From a virus: DNA of 37,317 bases. A program made the translations under genes and the position numbers. The notes under the pieces were generated by a model that did not search any database, was not told the DNA's origin, and saw only the letters and a list, made by a program, of their open reading frames with translations. Positions 28,787 through 37,317 of this stretch are shown here, piece after piece. The stretch covers positions 1 through 37,317 of the IMG/VR virus record IMGVR_UViG_3300035661_000172. One strand, 5' to 3'. Numbering within the stretch: the stretch's first letter is position 1; each line of letters starts with the position of its first letter.

Positions 28787-31556
28787 CCAAGCCATCCAGG
28801 CTTCCCTCGCTGGCGGCGAACTCGCGCCCACTCTCTGGGGTCGGGTCGATGTTGCGCGCTATGGGACCAGCCTTAAGACTTGCCGGAACTTCGTGGTCTA
28901 CCCCTACGGTGGGGTCAAGAACCGGGCCGGGAGCCGCTACCTGGGCACGGTCAAGGATCAGACCAAGCGCTGCCGCCTGATCCCCTTCAGCTTCAACACC
29001 ATCCAGACCTACGTGCTGGAGTTCGGCGCGGGCTACATCCGCTTTTGGAGCAACGGTGGCCAGGTCGTCTACCCAGTGGGATCGGCCTATGGCACTCCAG
29101 GCCAGCCCGTAGAGATCGCCACACCCTACGGCACGGCGGACCTGCCCTTGCTGAAGTTCACCCAGACCGCGGACGTGATGACCATCGTGCATCCGAACCA
29201 CCCAGTGCAGCAGCTCAAGCGCTACGCCAATGACCACTGGACTCTCACGGCCTTCAACCCCCAGAATGGGCCCTTCCAGACGATCAATTCCGATCTGACC
29301 GTCTCCATGACTGTGAGCAAAACCACTGGCATAGCTACGGTCACTTGTTCGAAGCCGATCTTCACCAGTGCTCATGTGGGCCTCCTGCTCTACCTGGAGC
29401 AGAAGGACTTCGGGGTGCCCTGGGAGGTCAACAAGCCCATCTCCATCGGAGACATCCGCCGATCCGATGGGAAGTACTACCAGGCCACCAGCGCCGGGAC
29501 CACCGGCGCCCTGCGTCCCATCAACACCGTGGACATCTGGAACGATGGCGGCGTGACATGGATGTTCCTGCACCAGGGCTACGGGATCGGCTTGATCCAG
29601 GCGGGGACCCTGAACGCCACGCCCAGCACCAGCTGCTCGATCAGCATCCTGAGCCGGATGCCGGACAGTCTCCTCGATGGCTTGGGTACCCCCGTGACCC
29701 TCACGGGCGCCACGGCTGATGGTCTGGCCCTGACCTGCGCGGCCGCTGCCTTCCCTGGTTTCGTGACCGGGGACACCTGCAACTTCACCCTGACCTACAT
29801 CTCGATCGTCAGCGGCATGCCGGTCACCATCTCGGGATCCTCGGCCATCACTGTCGTTAACCCTACCAATATCAGCATCAACCCCGGCATCGTCATGTTG
29901 GATGGGGTCACCTCGGACTTCGCCAGCTTTGTCTCTGGCACCGTGACCGATGCGTCCCTGGCCACCACCCACGCCCCGACCTACAAGTACGCCTTCGGCG
30001 CCTGGGGGCCCTCGTTGGGCTACCCCTCTTGTGTGGCCATGCACCAGCAGCGCCTATGCTTCGGGAACAACGCTAATCAGCCCCAGACGATCTGGATGAG
30101 CCGGACCGGCGCCTTTAATGACTTTGGGGTATCCAGCCCTGTTCTGGATGACGATGCCGTGACCTTCACCCTGGCCTCCGCCAAGGTGGACTCCATCAAG
30201 TCCATGCTGGCCATGAACCGCCTCATGCTTCTGACGGCTGGCGGTGAGTGGGTGGTGGGCAACTCCTCCCAGGACGTGATCACGCCCTCCAACATCAACT
30301 GCATCCTGCAGGGATACCGCGGGTCCTCTGACCTTCCCCCTATCGGGGTCGGGAACACCGCCATCTTCCTCCAGCGCATGGGCCAGGTGGTCCGGGACCT
30401 GTCCTACCAGTTCGCCAACGACAGTTTCACAGGGGAGGACCTCACAGTCTTCGCCAACCACTTGGTAGAGGGGCACACCATCACCGAGTGGGCCTACCAG
30501 CAGATCCCCAACACCATCGTTTACGCGATCCGGGATGACGGCATTCTCCTGGGCCTCACCTACATGAAGGAGCAGCAGGTCGTGGCCTGGCACCGGCACG
30601 ACACCCTGGGCACCTATGAGAGCCTATGTGTGGTCTCCGAGGGCAATGAGGACGTGCTCTATGTGATCGTGAACCGGACCATCGGCGGAGCCACCAAGCG
30701 CTATGTGGAGCGGATCGACACCCGGGTCGTGACGGACATCAAGGACGGATTCTTTGTGGACGCTGGCCTTTCCTACGATGGCCGCGTGAAGACCAAGGGC
30801 GGCGTGAGCGCCACCACAGACCTGACAGGGGTCACGGTCACCATCACCGGCGGAACCCTCTGGAATGAGACCGAGAGCCTCACGGTCACCAGCTCGGCCC
30901 CGATCTTCGCCTACCCTGCCACCACGGACGCTGGGGACCAGCTGGTCTTCGTGGACGCCTCGGGCATCGCCTACCGCTTGACCATCCAGGCCACCTCCAG
31001 CACCACCCAGGCCTTGGCCATCCCCAACCGGATCCTGCCCGTGGGCTACCGCAACACGCCCCGCTCGGACTGGTTCATGGCCAGGAACACCTTCTCCGGG
31101 CTTTCCCACCTGGAAGGGCAGACCGTCAACATTCTTGCGGACGGCAACGTGCAGGACCAGCAGGTAGTGTCGGGTGGGGCTATTGTTATCAACCCCCCGG
31201 CCTATCGGGTGCATGTGGGCCTGCCCATCACGGCAGACCTCCAGACCCTGGACCTAAGCGTCCCCAACATCGAGACCATCGTCCCAAAGGCGAAAGCAAT
31301 CTCGGCTGTCCGCATGCTGGTGAACGAGTCCCGGAGCATCAAGGCGGGCCGTGACCTAGATCACCTCTCCGAGGTGAAGGTCCGATCCGCTGAGAACTAC
31401 GACACACCCACCAATATGTTCACGGGCATCGCCCCGGTGCGCATCGCCACGAGCTGGGGGCCCGCCGGTGACCTTTGGATCCGCCACGATACCCCGGACC
31501 CGATTTCGATCCTGGCCCTGATCCCCGAGGTCAGCGTGGGAGGGCCCTTCTCATGA
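28779..31556 (+). CDS. Tail nozzle / tubular protein B-like (T7 gp12-like)
   Basis: A 925-residue tail protein. The start (AIQASLAGGELAPTLWGRVDVARYGTSLKTCRNF, then GGVKNRAGSRYLGTVKD) is typical for the large nozzle-type proteins that follow the adaptor in BPP-1-like podoviruses. Further conserved points are QQRLCFGNNANQPQTIWMSR, AMNRLMLLTAGGEWVV and GLTYMKEQQVVAWHRHDT. A region rich in Ser/Thr strands (about 300-400) may be an inserted immunoglobulin-like domain. It forms the tail tube tip through which DNA passes. It ends in an ATGA overlap. Confidence 0.88.
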   Translation: MGSQAIQASLAGGELAPTLWGRVDVARYGTSLKTCRNFVVYPYGGVKNRAGSRYLGTVKDQTKRCRLIPFSFNTIQTYVLEFGAGYIRFWSNGGQVVYPVGSAYGTPGQPVEIATPYGTADLPLLKFTQTADVMTIVHPNHPVQQLKRYANDHWTLTAFNPQNGPFQTINSDLTVSMTVSKTTGIATVTCSKPIFTSAHVGLLLYLEQKDFGVPWEVNKPISIGDIRRSDGKYYQATSAGTTGALRPINTVDIWNDGGVTWMFLHQGYGIGLIQAGTLNATPSTSCSISILSRMPDSLLDGLGTPVTLTGATADGLALTCAAAAFPGFVTGDTCNFTLTYISIVSGMPVTISGSSAITVVNPTNISINPGIVMLDGVTSDFASFVSGTVTDASLATTHAPTYKYAFGAWGPSLGYPSCVAMHQQRLCFGNNANQPQTIWMSRTGAFNDFGVSSPVLDDDAVTFTLASAKVDSIKSMLAMNRLMLLTAGGEWVVGNSSQDVITPSNINCILQGYRGSSDLPPIGVGNTAIFLQRMGQVVRDLSYQFANDSFTGEDLTVFANHLVEGHTITEWAYQQIPNTIVYAIRDDGILLGLTYMKEQQVVAWHRHDTLGTYESLCVVSEGNEDVLYVIVNRTIGGATKRYVERIDTRVVTDIKDGFFVDAGLSYDGRVKTKGGVSATTDLTGVTVTITGGTLWNETESLTVTSSAPIFAYPATTDAGDQLVFVDASGIAYRLTIQATSSTTQALAIPNRILPVGYRNTPRSDWFMARNTFSGLSHLEGQTVNILADGNVQDQQVVSGGAIVINPPAYRVHVGLPITADLQTLDLSVPNIETIVPKAKAISAVRMLVNESRSIKAGRDLDHLSEVKVRSAENYDTPTNMFTGIAPVRIATSWGPAGDLWIRHDTPDPISILALIPEVSVGGPFS

Positions 31557-32023
31557 CCTATGAGATCGTCCCCGCCACCGAGGAGCATGTCCACCTCCTG
31601 GCTCCCTACGTTCGCCAGGCTGATGTGGACGAGCTCTGGGCTTCCAGCCTCCAGCTCCCCCTAGAGGTGATGAAGCACGGCCTGGAGGTATCCTCCGAGT
31701 GCTGGGTGGCCCTGGCTGATGGGGTGCCGTTCTGCGTCTTCGGCGTGGTGCCCGGATCCCTCCTGGGCGGGGCTGGCGTCCCTTGGGCCGTGGGCACGGA
31801 CCAGATCACCAAGCATGCTCGATTCTTCCTGCAGGGCTCCAAGCCGGTCGTGCACCGTTGGCTGGAGACCTTCCCCGTGCTGGTGAACCTCGTGGACGCC
31901 CGGAACACCGTGGCCATCCGCTGGCTGAAGTGGATCGGCTTCCAGTTCAACCCTCCCGCCCCGGCCGGTCCGCTAGGGATGGACTTCCACCTCTTCCAGA
32001 TCTGGAGGGCTCATGTGCAATAA
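31553..32023 (+). CDS. T7 gp13-like internal virion protein (GNAT-like fold)
   Basis: A 156-residue protein with segments of the DUF2833 / gp13 type: EIVPATEEHVHLLAPYVRQAD, HGLEVSSECWVALADGVPFC, VFGVVP and VDARNTVAIRWLKWIGFQF, which resembles an acetyltransferase fold. In T7 gp13 is needed for virion morphogenesis, but its enzyme activity is unproven. The gene begins in an ATGA overlap and ends 11 bases inside the next gene. Confidence 0.82.
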   Translation: MTYEIVPATEEHVHLLAPYVRQADVDELWASSLQLPLEVMKHGLEVSSECWVALADGVPFCVFGVVPGSLLGGAGVPWAVGTDQITKHARFFLQGSKPVVHRWLETFPVLVNLVDARNTVAIRWLKWIGFQFNPPAPAGPLGMDFHLFQIWRAHVQ

Positions 32024-32579
32024 CCAAATGCTCGGCTTGGCCGCCCTCGCAGCCGTGGCCTACTTCACCGGCGGGGCTGGAGCAGCCGCCGCTGGTGGAT
32101 CCTCCAGCCTGCTCACGGGCGCTGCGCTGGCTGGCACCGCCATGACCGCCTACGGCCAGATCCAGAAGGGCAAGGCCGAGAGCGACATGGCGGACTACAA
32201 CGCCAACGTGGCCACCCAGCGCTCCAACGAGGCCCTCCAGATGGGCTCCATCGCCGAGGAGCAGCAGCGGAACAAGGTCCGCCAGGTGGAGGGCCAGCAG
32301 ACGGCCGCCATGGGCGCCTCCGGGGCCGTGGCCGGATCGGGCAGCTTCGGGGACGTGCTGGACCAGACCACCAAGTTCGGTGAGTTCGACGCCCTGACGA
32401 TCCGATCCAACGCCATGAAACAGGCCTGGGGCCTTCAGACGCAGGCGGTCGGGGACCAGCTCATGGGCAGTTACGCCAAGCAGGGCGCTGCCATAGGCGC
32501 GGCCGGTTCCCTGCTCAGTGGCTCGGTGAACGCCTACGGTGTCGGAACCAACTGGGGGCGGAAGCCCTTCGGGAGTTGA
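32013..32579 (+). CDS. T7 gp14-like internal virion protein
   Basis: A 188-residue protein with an Ala/Gly-rich hydrophobic N-terminus (LGLAALAAVAYFTGGAGAAAA), a second hydrophobic part (LLTGAALAGTAMTAYG) and a helical core (YNANVATQRSNEALQMGSIA, QTAAMGASGAVAGSGSFGDV) of the internal core type. After ejection such proteins probably form the channel in the outer membrane. Together with the next two genes it makes up the ejection apparatus. Confidence 0.82.
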   Translation: MCNNQMLGLAALAAVAYFTGGAGAAAAGGSSSLLTGAALAGTAMTAYGQIQKGKAESDMADYNANVATQRSNEALQMGSIAEEQQRNKVRQVEGQQTAAMGASGAVAGSGSFGDVLDQTTKFGEFDALTIRSNAMKQAWGLQTQAVGDQLMGSYAKQGAAIGAAGSLLSGSVNAYGVGTNWGRKPFGS

Positions 32580-32582
32580 TCC

Positions 32583-34400
32583 ATGCAAATCCCGGTCTAC
32601 AACGCTCCCCAGGTCGCCGCCCAGCTGACACCGGACGCCCAGCTCGACCCCCATCGGATCCTCCGTGGGGCGGGCGATGCCTTCGGGACGGAGATGGGGG
32701 AGAAGATCCAGGGCGCCGCCGGCCAGCTGGCCCACATCCAGGCCACGGCCCAGGACGAGGCGGATCAGCTCAGGGCCCAGGACGCCTTCAACAAGGTCAT
32801 GCCGGACGTGCAGAACCTGACCGCCAAGATCAAGACCATCACCGGCGGGAATGTCCTGGATCCAAATGCCTACGGCGCCGACCCGGGCGTGAGCCTGGTC
32901 GATGCTGCCATGCAGACCCACAAGGCCCTGATGGACAACGCCTCGGACGGCCTGACCGGCGGGGCCCTGAAGTACTTCAACCAGCTCGCCAGCCGCTCCC
33001 AGGTCGAGGTGAACGGAGTCGCCACGAACCAGCTGGTCTCTCAGGCCCAGGCCCATGCCCAGTCGATCCCCCTGGCCACCATCGGGAACCTGCAGAGCAA
33101 GGTGGGCCAGAACGCCACGGACCCGGCCATCGTGAACGACTCCATTGGCGGCATCAAGCAGACCGCCGCCCAATACGCCAGCCTCGTCGGCATGAGCCCC
33201 GAGCAGGAGCAATTCTTCACGCGCCAGCAGGTGGGCGTTGCCCGCACCACCCAGATCCAGGCCCTGCTGGCCTCCAACCTCACCGGCCCGGCCTACCAGG
33301 TCCTTGGCGAGGCCAAGAAGAACGACGAGATCACCGGGCCCGAATACGAGGCCCTCCTGGAGAAGGTGAAGGGGAAGAACGACCTCCTCGTGGGCATGCA
33401 GGCGGGGGACGCCGCCCTGAAGCAGACCCTGCTCCCGGATGGCACGGTCCAGATCGAGCAGGCCTCGGACATCCTGAAGCAGCAGCGGGACGCCGGAACC
33501 CTGAGCGTCGAAGCCTACAAGGTCGCCGACCAGCAGCTGAAGGAGGCCTATTCCGTCCACAAGGAGCAGATCGAGGCCACCGATAGCTCTGGAATCAATG
33601 CGGCCCTGAAGATCCGCCAGGCCCCCGGGGGCACCACCGCGGCCGCCCTTCTGGCGCCCGAGGTCCAGAACCTCTCCGGCAAGGGTCGGATGACACTCAA
33701 CACCTACCTCCATGCCATCGACCACCGGAACGATGGGGAGCCCGCGGGGCCGGCGCAGTTCGCCGCCTACTGGGCCCTCACTGGAACTCCTGAGGCCCTG
33801 GCGAAGCTGAAGAACACCCCCGACTCGGTGATCTTCTCCCAGATCAAGACCCTGGGCCTCCCCATGATGGAGCGGGTCCTGCAGGTAAAGCAGCAGCTGA
33901 ACTCTCCCGGGAAGGAGATCCCCATCTCCGCTTCCATGCAGGTGATCAAGGAGATCGCCGAGTCCTACGGGGTGGACCCGAAGGCCAAGGACGACAATGG
34001 GAACGTGGGCGGCCAGATGGGGCAGATTGCCCTTCAGTCCCGCCTGGACATCGCCTATGAGCAGGAGCGCCTCGGACGCCCCCTCTCTGAGCCCGAGATG
34101 CAGACCATTGTGGGCCGGAACTCGGTCAAGGTGATCCGAACCTCCCCGGGCACTCTCTGGGGCATCTTCGGTCCCCACCGTGACGAGGTTCCGCTCGCCA
34201 TGGTTTCCGACCCGGCCACCATCGAAGTTCCGAGCGACGACAGGGAAAAGATCATCACGGCCTTCAAGAACAACGGTGTCACGGCTCCGACCGATGCCCA
34301 GATCCGCCAGGCCTACCTCGCGGGCAAGATGCCCAACCTGGTCGTGGCCCCGCCCGTGATCAAGACGCCTCGTGTGCCCATCACCAAGGGGAGCAAGTAA
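32583..34400 (+). CDS. Internal virion protein (T7 gp15-like position, 605 aa)
   Basis: A 605-residue mostly helical protein at the place of T7 gp15. Low-hydrophobicity helices run throughout (QAQAHAQSIPLATIGNLQ, DEITGPEYEALLEKVKGKND, AIDHRNDGEPAGPAQFAAYW) and no membrane segment is visible. It is inferred to be part of the ejectosome that spans the periplasm. GGGAG precedes the ATG, and its stop shares one base with the start of the giant ejection protein (TAATG). Confidence 0.75.
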   Translation: MQIPVYNAPQVAAQLTPDAQLDPHRILRGAGDAFGTEMGEKIQGAAGQLAHIQATAQDEADQLRAQDAFNKVMPDVQNLTAKIKTITGGNVLDPNAYGADPGVSLVDAAMQTHKALMDNASDGLTGGALKYFNQLASRSQVEVNGVATNQLVSQAQAHAQSIPLATIGNLQSKVGQNATDPAIVNDSIGGIKQTAAQYASLVGMSPEQEQFFTRQQVGVARTTQIQALLASNLTGPAYQVLGEAKKNDEITGPEYEALLEKVKGKNDLLVGMQAGDAALKQTLLPDGTVQIEQASDILKQQRDAGTLSVEAYKVADQQLKEAYSVHKEQIEATDSSGINAALKIRQAPGGTTAAALLAPEVQNLSGKGRMTLNTYLHAIDHRNDGEPAGPAQFAAYWALTGTPEALAKLKNTPDSVIFSQIKTLGLPMMERVLQVKQQLNSPGKEIPISASMQVIKEIAESYGVDPKAKDDNGNVGGQMGQIALQSRLDIAYEQERLGRPLSEPEMQTIVGRNSVKVIRTSPGTLWGIFGPHRDEVPLAMVSDPATIEVPSDDREKIITAFKNNGVTAPTDAQIRQAYLAGKMPNLVVAPPVIKTPRVPITKGSK

Positions 34401-37317
34401 TGGCCGAGCCCGATTACAACGCATCGGTGCAGCAACTCCTGCAGGGGCAGAGTCAGGCGGCCCAGCTCAAGCAGTCCATGGCCGTAGGCCTGGACTATGA
34501 CCCGGACGCCTATGCGAAGACCCTCAAGTTGGCCATGAAGACCGGCGTCCCGCCCCAGGTGGTGCAGCAGAGCGACCTTCAGCCCATGCTCCAGAAGCAG
34601 TCCACCCTGGATTCCATCGACTTCGATTCTCTGGTGCGAAGCCATTCCCGGACCGCACAGTGGCTCTCCACACCGGACAACGCTGCAGTGGCGCATGACG
34701 ACATCTGGACGCTGGCCCACCTGGAGAGGGTCGCTAAGGACGTGACGAGCCAGGTGGCCCAGTTCCCCCAGAAGATGATGGGCGGCACCTTCCGCGCCAT
34801 CGGCGGCGCGGCCATACTCATGGACGCCGTGAATGCGGAAGCCAGCAAGCCTGACGGAGCTCTGTGGGCCAAGGCACTTAACCTAGCCTTCAATCCTGCT
34901 GGGAATGTGGACCGGGAGCAGTTGGTGGCCCGGGTCGGCAAGGATATCCGGGACTACTACACCCCCCTGTTCACCGATCCCAGCCTTGCGCCTGAGACCA
35001 CCTCTGGGCACGTAGCAGACTTCGCCGCTGGCATCGCGGGCACCATGACCAAGGCGGTTCTCACGGGCCCCGCGGCGCCCTTCGTCTTCGGCGGTGAAGC
35101 CTTCGGTGAATCAGGCGGGTCTGCGCTTGAACGCGGGGCAACCCCGGGCCAGGCCATGTTCAAGGCGACCGGATCTGGGGCACTGAATACGGCACTCGCC
35201 TTCGTCCCGGGCGGGAAGTTCGGCAGCGAGCAGGCTCTGGCGGATGCCTTCGCCCAGGGCGGCAAGATGGCCGTGGCTAAGGAACTCGCCAAGGGCGTGA
35301 CTGCCCGGGTAGCCCGGGGCGCCGCCCTGGGAACCGGTGTCACCGTGGCGGAGAATCTACTCAGCCGCCCCTATGCCCCCAACACCCCCCTGCTGGAGGG
35401 CGCCCAGGACAACATCGCTTCATTCATCGGCCTGGAGGGCGCGGGATACCTGAACCACGCCATCGCCTTGACGGCGCAGTCGAAGCTGAAGGCGCGCTCC
35501 CCCGAGGCTTTTCAAGATGCCGCCACGGGCATCTTCAAGGACACGGGTGCCGAGACGGCACTGATCAATTCTGATCACCTTCAGACCTTCTTCCAGAAGC
35601 AGGGCCTGGACGCTCCGGCCGCGGCCCAAATGATCGAGAAGCTGGGCGTGAAGAACTACGTGGAGGCCCTGGCGGCCGGGACGGACGTGCAGATCCCAAC
35701 GGCGAACCTCCTGGCTCATCTGAACCCCCAGCAGCTGGAGGCCATCAAGCCGGACCTCCGGCTTCTCTCTCAGGAGATGACCCCGCGCCAGGCGGAGGAG
35801 TACGAGAAGACCGCCCCCGAGCGCGTGGCGCAGCTGGTAGAGCAGGCCAAGGCCGAACTCCCCGACGAGCAGTTCCAGGCCTTCACCGCGATCAAGGCCG
35901 AGTTGCAGAAGCGCCTGGAGGCCACCGGCCGATTCACCCCGGCCATCGCTGAGGACAACGCCACCCTGGCGGCCCGGGGGCTTGTGAATCTGTCCCAGCG
36001 TGAGGGGCTGGACCCTTTAAAACAGTTTGAGAAGTATGGTCTCACCATCACCGGGCCAGGCGGGGAAGGCTCCCCGATGCGTCCTCTCATGGGGCAGGTC
36101 CCGGAAGCCTTCAAGGACATCCCCGGCCTGCAGCCCAGCGGCGAGGACTTCACCATCCCCACCTCCGAGCTGACCGCGGACCCATCCAGGTTCCAGTACA
36201 AGGGCCGGAACGAGACCACCGGCTTGAACCAGGTCAACAAGGAGACCGGCGCCTCGGGCTCCCTGGCGGGCGTGAAGGTCTGGAACCCTGATAGCGCGGG
36301 AACCATCAGCGCCTGGCGCGACCCTGCGGACGGCAAGACCTACGTGGTGAACGGGCACAATCGCTACGACCTGGCGAAGAAGCTGGGCGTGGACCGGCTC
36401 AAGGTTCGCTTCATTGACGCGAAGAACGCGGGCGAGGCCAAGATCGCCGGGGCCATCCAGAACATCGCCTCCGGGAAGGGCACGGCCATGGACGCCGGGA
36501 CCCTCTTCCGGGACGGCAAGTACACCCTGGGGGACCTGGAGCGCCTGGGCATCCCCACGAACAAGGACGTGGTGGTGAACGGCCTGGCCCTCTCCCGCCT
36601 TAGCGATCCCTGGTTCCAGGCCGCCAAGAGCGATCCCGAGTTTGAGCGCCTGGCGGTCGAGACCGGGAAGGCTGGCCTGACGCCCCAACAACAGGGCGTG
36701 GCCCTGCAGGAGCTGAACACGATCCTGAAGAAGAAGGGCGCCGAGGACATCACTAGCGCCTTCTGGCGGGACATGCTGGACCGCATCAAGGGCTCCCGGG
36801 TGACCACCACCCAGGAAGAGGGGCTCTTCGGCTCCGAGGAGTCCTACCAGTCCACCCTGGAGCAGCAAACGGACCTGATCCGCTTCATCCGGTCGAAGCT
36901 GCGCGCGGACAAGACGGTGGGCCAGGTGCTCACCGGGGGCCGTTACGAGGAGGCCGTGGGCAAGGCCGCCACCGTGGACAAGGAGGCCGCGACCGGGATC
37001 AAGCAGGACGCCGGGACCACCCTGGGGACCTTCGAGGCCATGAAGAACCTCACGGGTGTGGGAGATGTGATCAACGAGTTCGCCACCAAGCTCCAGCAGG
37101 CTCGCTCTGCCAAGGAGGCCGATGCCATCCGGCAGGAGGCCCTGGCCGCCGTGAAGGATTCCATCAAGGAGATGCAGGGCAAGCCCAAGCCGCCAGTGGA
37201 GGAGGGGCAGACCCTATTCCAGCCTGCAGAAAAGACCACAGAGCAGATCAAGCAGGAGGCATTCGATCGGTTCAACGACCCCCGCACCGAAGAGGAATAC
37301 AACGCGATGCCTGGTAC
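34400..37317 (+). CDS. Giant internal virion polyvalent protein, N-terminal part, with DarB/DdrB-like ParB domain
   Basis: 972 complete codons plus two bases, open at the right edge. The frame continues in phase into base 1. Residues 1-200 are helical with a segment MMGGTFRAIGGAAILMDAV; residues about 200-340 are Ala/Gly-rich, with hydrophobic stretches that may insert in the membrane on ejection. Residues about 585-730 match the ParB-like domain of phage DarB/DdrB antirestriction proteins: TGLNQVNKETGASGSLAGVKV, YVVNGHNRYDLAKKLGV (GHNRYD near 651), then AIQNIASGKGTAMDAGTLFRD. It probably enters the cell with the DNA and may protect it from host defences in addition to forming the channel. 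Confidence 0.82.
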   Translation, partial: MAEPDYNASVQQLLQGQSQAAQLKQSMAVGLDYDPDAYAKTLKLAMKTGVPPQVVQQSDLQPMLQKQSTLDSIDFDSLVRSHSRTAQWLSTPDNAAVAHDDIWTLAHLERVAKDVTSQVAQFPQKMMGGTFRAIGGAAILMDAVNAEASKPDGALWAKALNLAFNPAGNVDREQLVARVGKDIRDYYTPLFTDPSLAPETTSGHVADFAAGIAGTMTKAVLTGPAAPFVFGGEAFGESGGSALERGATPGQAMFKATGSGALNTALAFVPGGKFGSEQALADAFAQGGKMAVAKELAKGVTARVARGAALGTGVTVAENLLSRPYAPNTPLLEGAQDNIASFIGLEGAGYLNHAIALTAQSKLKARSPEAFQDAATGIFKDTGAETALINSDHLQTFFQKQGLDAPAAAQMIEKLGVKNYVEALAAGTDVQIPTANLLAHLNPQQLEAIKPDLRLLSQEMTPRQAEEYEKTAPERVAQLVEQAKAELPDEQFQAFTAIKAELQKRLEATGRFTPAIAEDNATLAARGLVNLSQREGLDPLKQFEKYGLTITGPGGEGSPMRPLMGQVPEAFKDIPGLQPSGEDFTIPTSELTADPSRFQYKGRNETTGLNQVNKETGASGSLAGVKVWNPDSAGTISAWRDPADGKTYVVNGHNRYDLAKKLGVDRLKVRFIDAKNAGEAKIAGAIQNIASGKGTAMDAGTLFRDGKYTLGDLERLGIPTNKDVVVNGLALSRLSDPWFQAAKSDPEFERLAVETGKAGLTPQQQGVALQELNTILKKKGAEDITSAFWRDMLDRIKGSRVTTTQEEGLFGSEESYQSTLEQQTDLIRFIRSKLRADKTVGQVLTGGRYEEAVGKAATVDKEAATGIKQDAGTTLGTFEAMKNLTGVGDVINEFATKLQQARSAKEADAIRQEALAAVKDSIKEMQGKPKPPVEEGQTLFQPAEKTTEQIKQEAFDRFNDPRTEEEYNAMPG

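Noticed and set aside
37313-37317. Joined ends create GGTACC, which could suggest a cloning or enzyme-cut junction
   Set aside because: A six-base site arises easily by chance, and the protein reads smoothly across it; there is no vector-like sequence at either end.

Overview
The window reads as the genome of one temperate, short-tailed (podovirus-type) phage, and nearly every gene is phage. Head, tail and ejection genes follow the order of the Bordetella BPP-1 / epsilon15 group: terminases, portal, Bbp19-like protein, scaffold, major capsid, cement protein, T7 gp11/gp12-like tail tubes, gp13/gp14-like and large internal virion proteins, tail spike. GC content is high by eye (about 60-65%). 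The host is probably a GC-rich Gram-negative bacterium, but no host DNA is present and I cannot name it. The open frame leaving the right edge continues in phase through base 1 to the stop at 3076, making one 1,997-residue protein, so the window is very likely a complete circular or circularly permuted genome cut inside that gene.

Layout. 1-5668: end of the giant ejection protein, a small beta-rich tail protein and the tail spike, whose receptor-binding part is AT-rich. 5669-6064: lysozyme remnant, repeats and non-coding DNA. 6065-7517: integrase, a complete tRNA-Leu(CAA) and the convergent excisionase, packed within a few bases of each other. 7519-12526 (minus): leftward early operon ending with xis, carrying small genes, a YqaJ-type exonuclease, an ERF annealing protein and a coiled-coil protein. 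12697-13800 (minus): immunity operon of repressor, ImmA-type metallopeptidase and membrane protein, closed by a good terminator. 13885-14142: Cro/YdaS-like regulator. 14287-19134: rightward replication operon (zinc-ribbon membrane peptide, ParB-domain protein, DEAH-type helicase, TOPRIM primase, replication wHTH protein, DUF1364-like protein, NinB). 19127-20996: terminases. 21683-23368: lysis region (M15 endopeptidase, 3TM holin, membrane coiled-coil protein). 23368-37317: virion genes.

How it works together. Copies of a near-palindromic 15-mer related to GGAYGATTCATCCAA lie inside the predicted promoters of the leftward operon, of cro and of the rightward operon, and another lies next to the repressor start. 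This fits one repressor holding the lysogen, with ImmA-type cleavage instead of self-cleavage releasing it. Induction would turn on recombination genes and xis leftward, and replication, packaging, lysis and virion genes rightward. Most genes overlap by 1 to 11 bases, so translation is strongly coupled. The few real intergenic gaps in the late operon all hold hairpins, and the leaders of the capsid and spike genes share a conserved structured motif.
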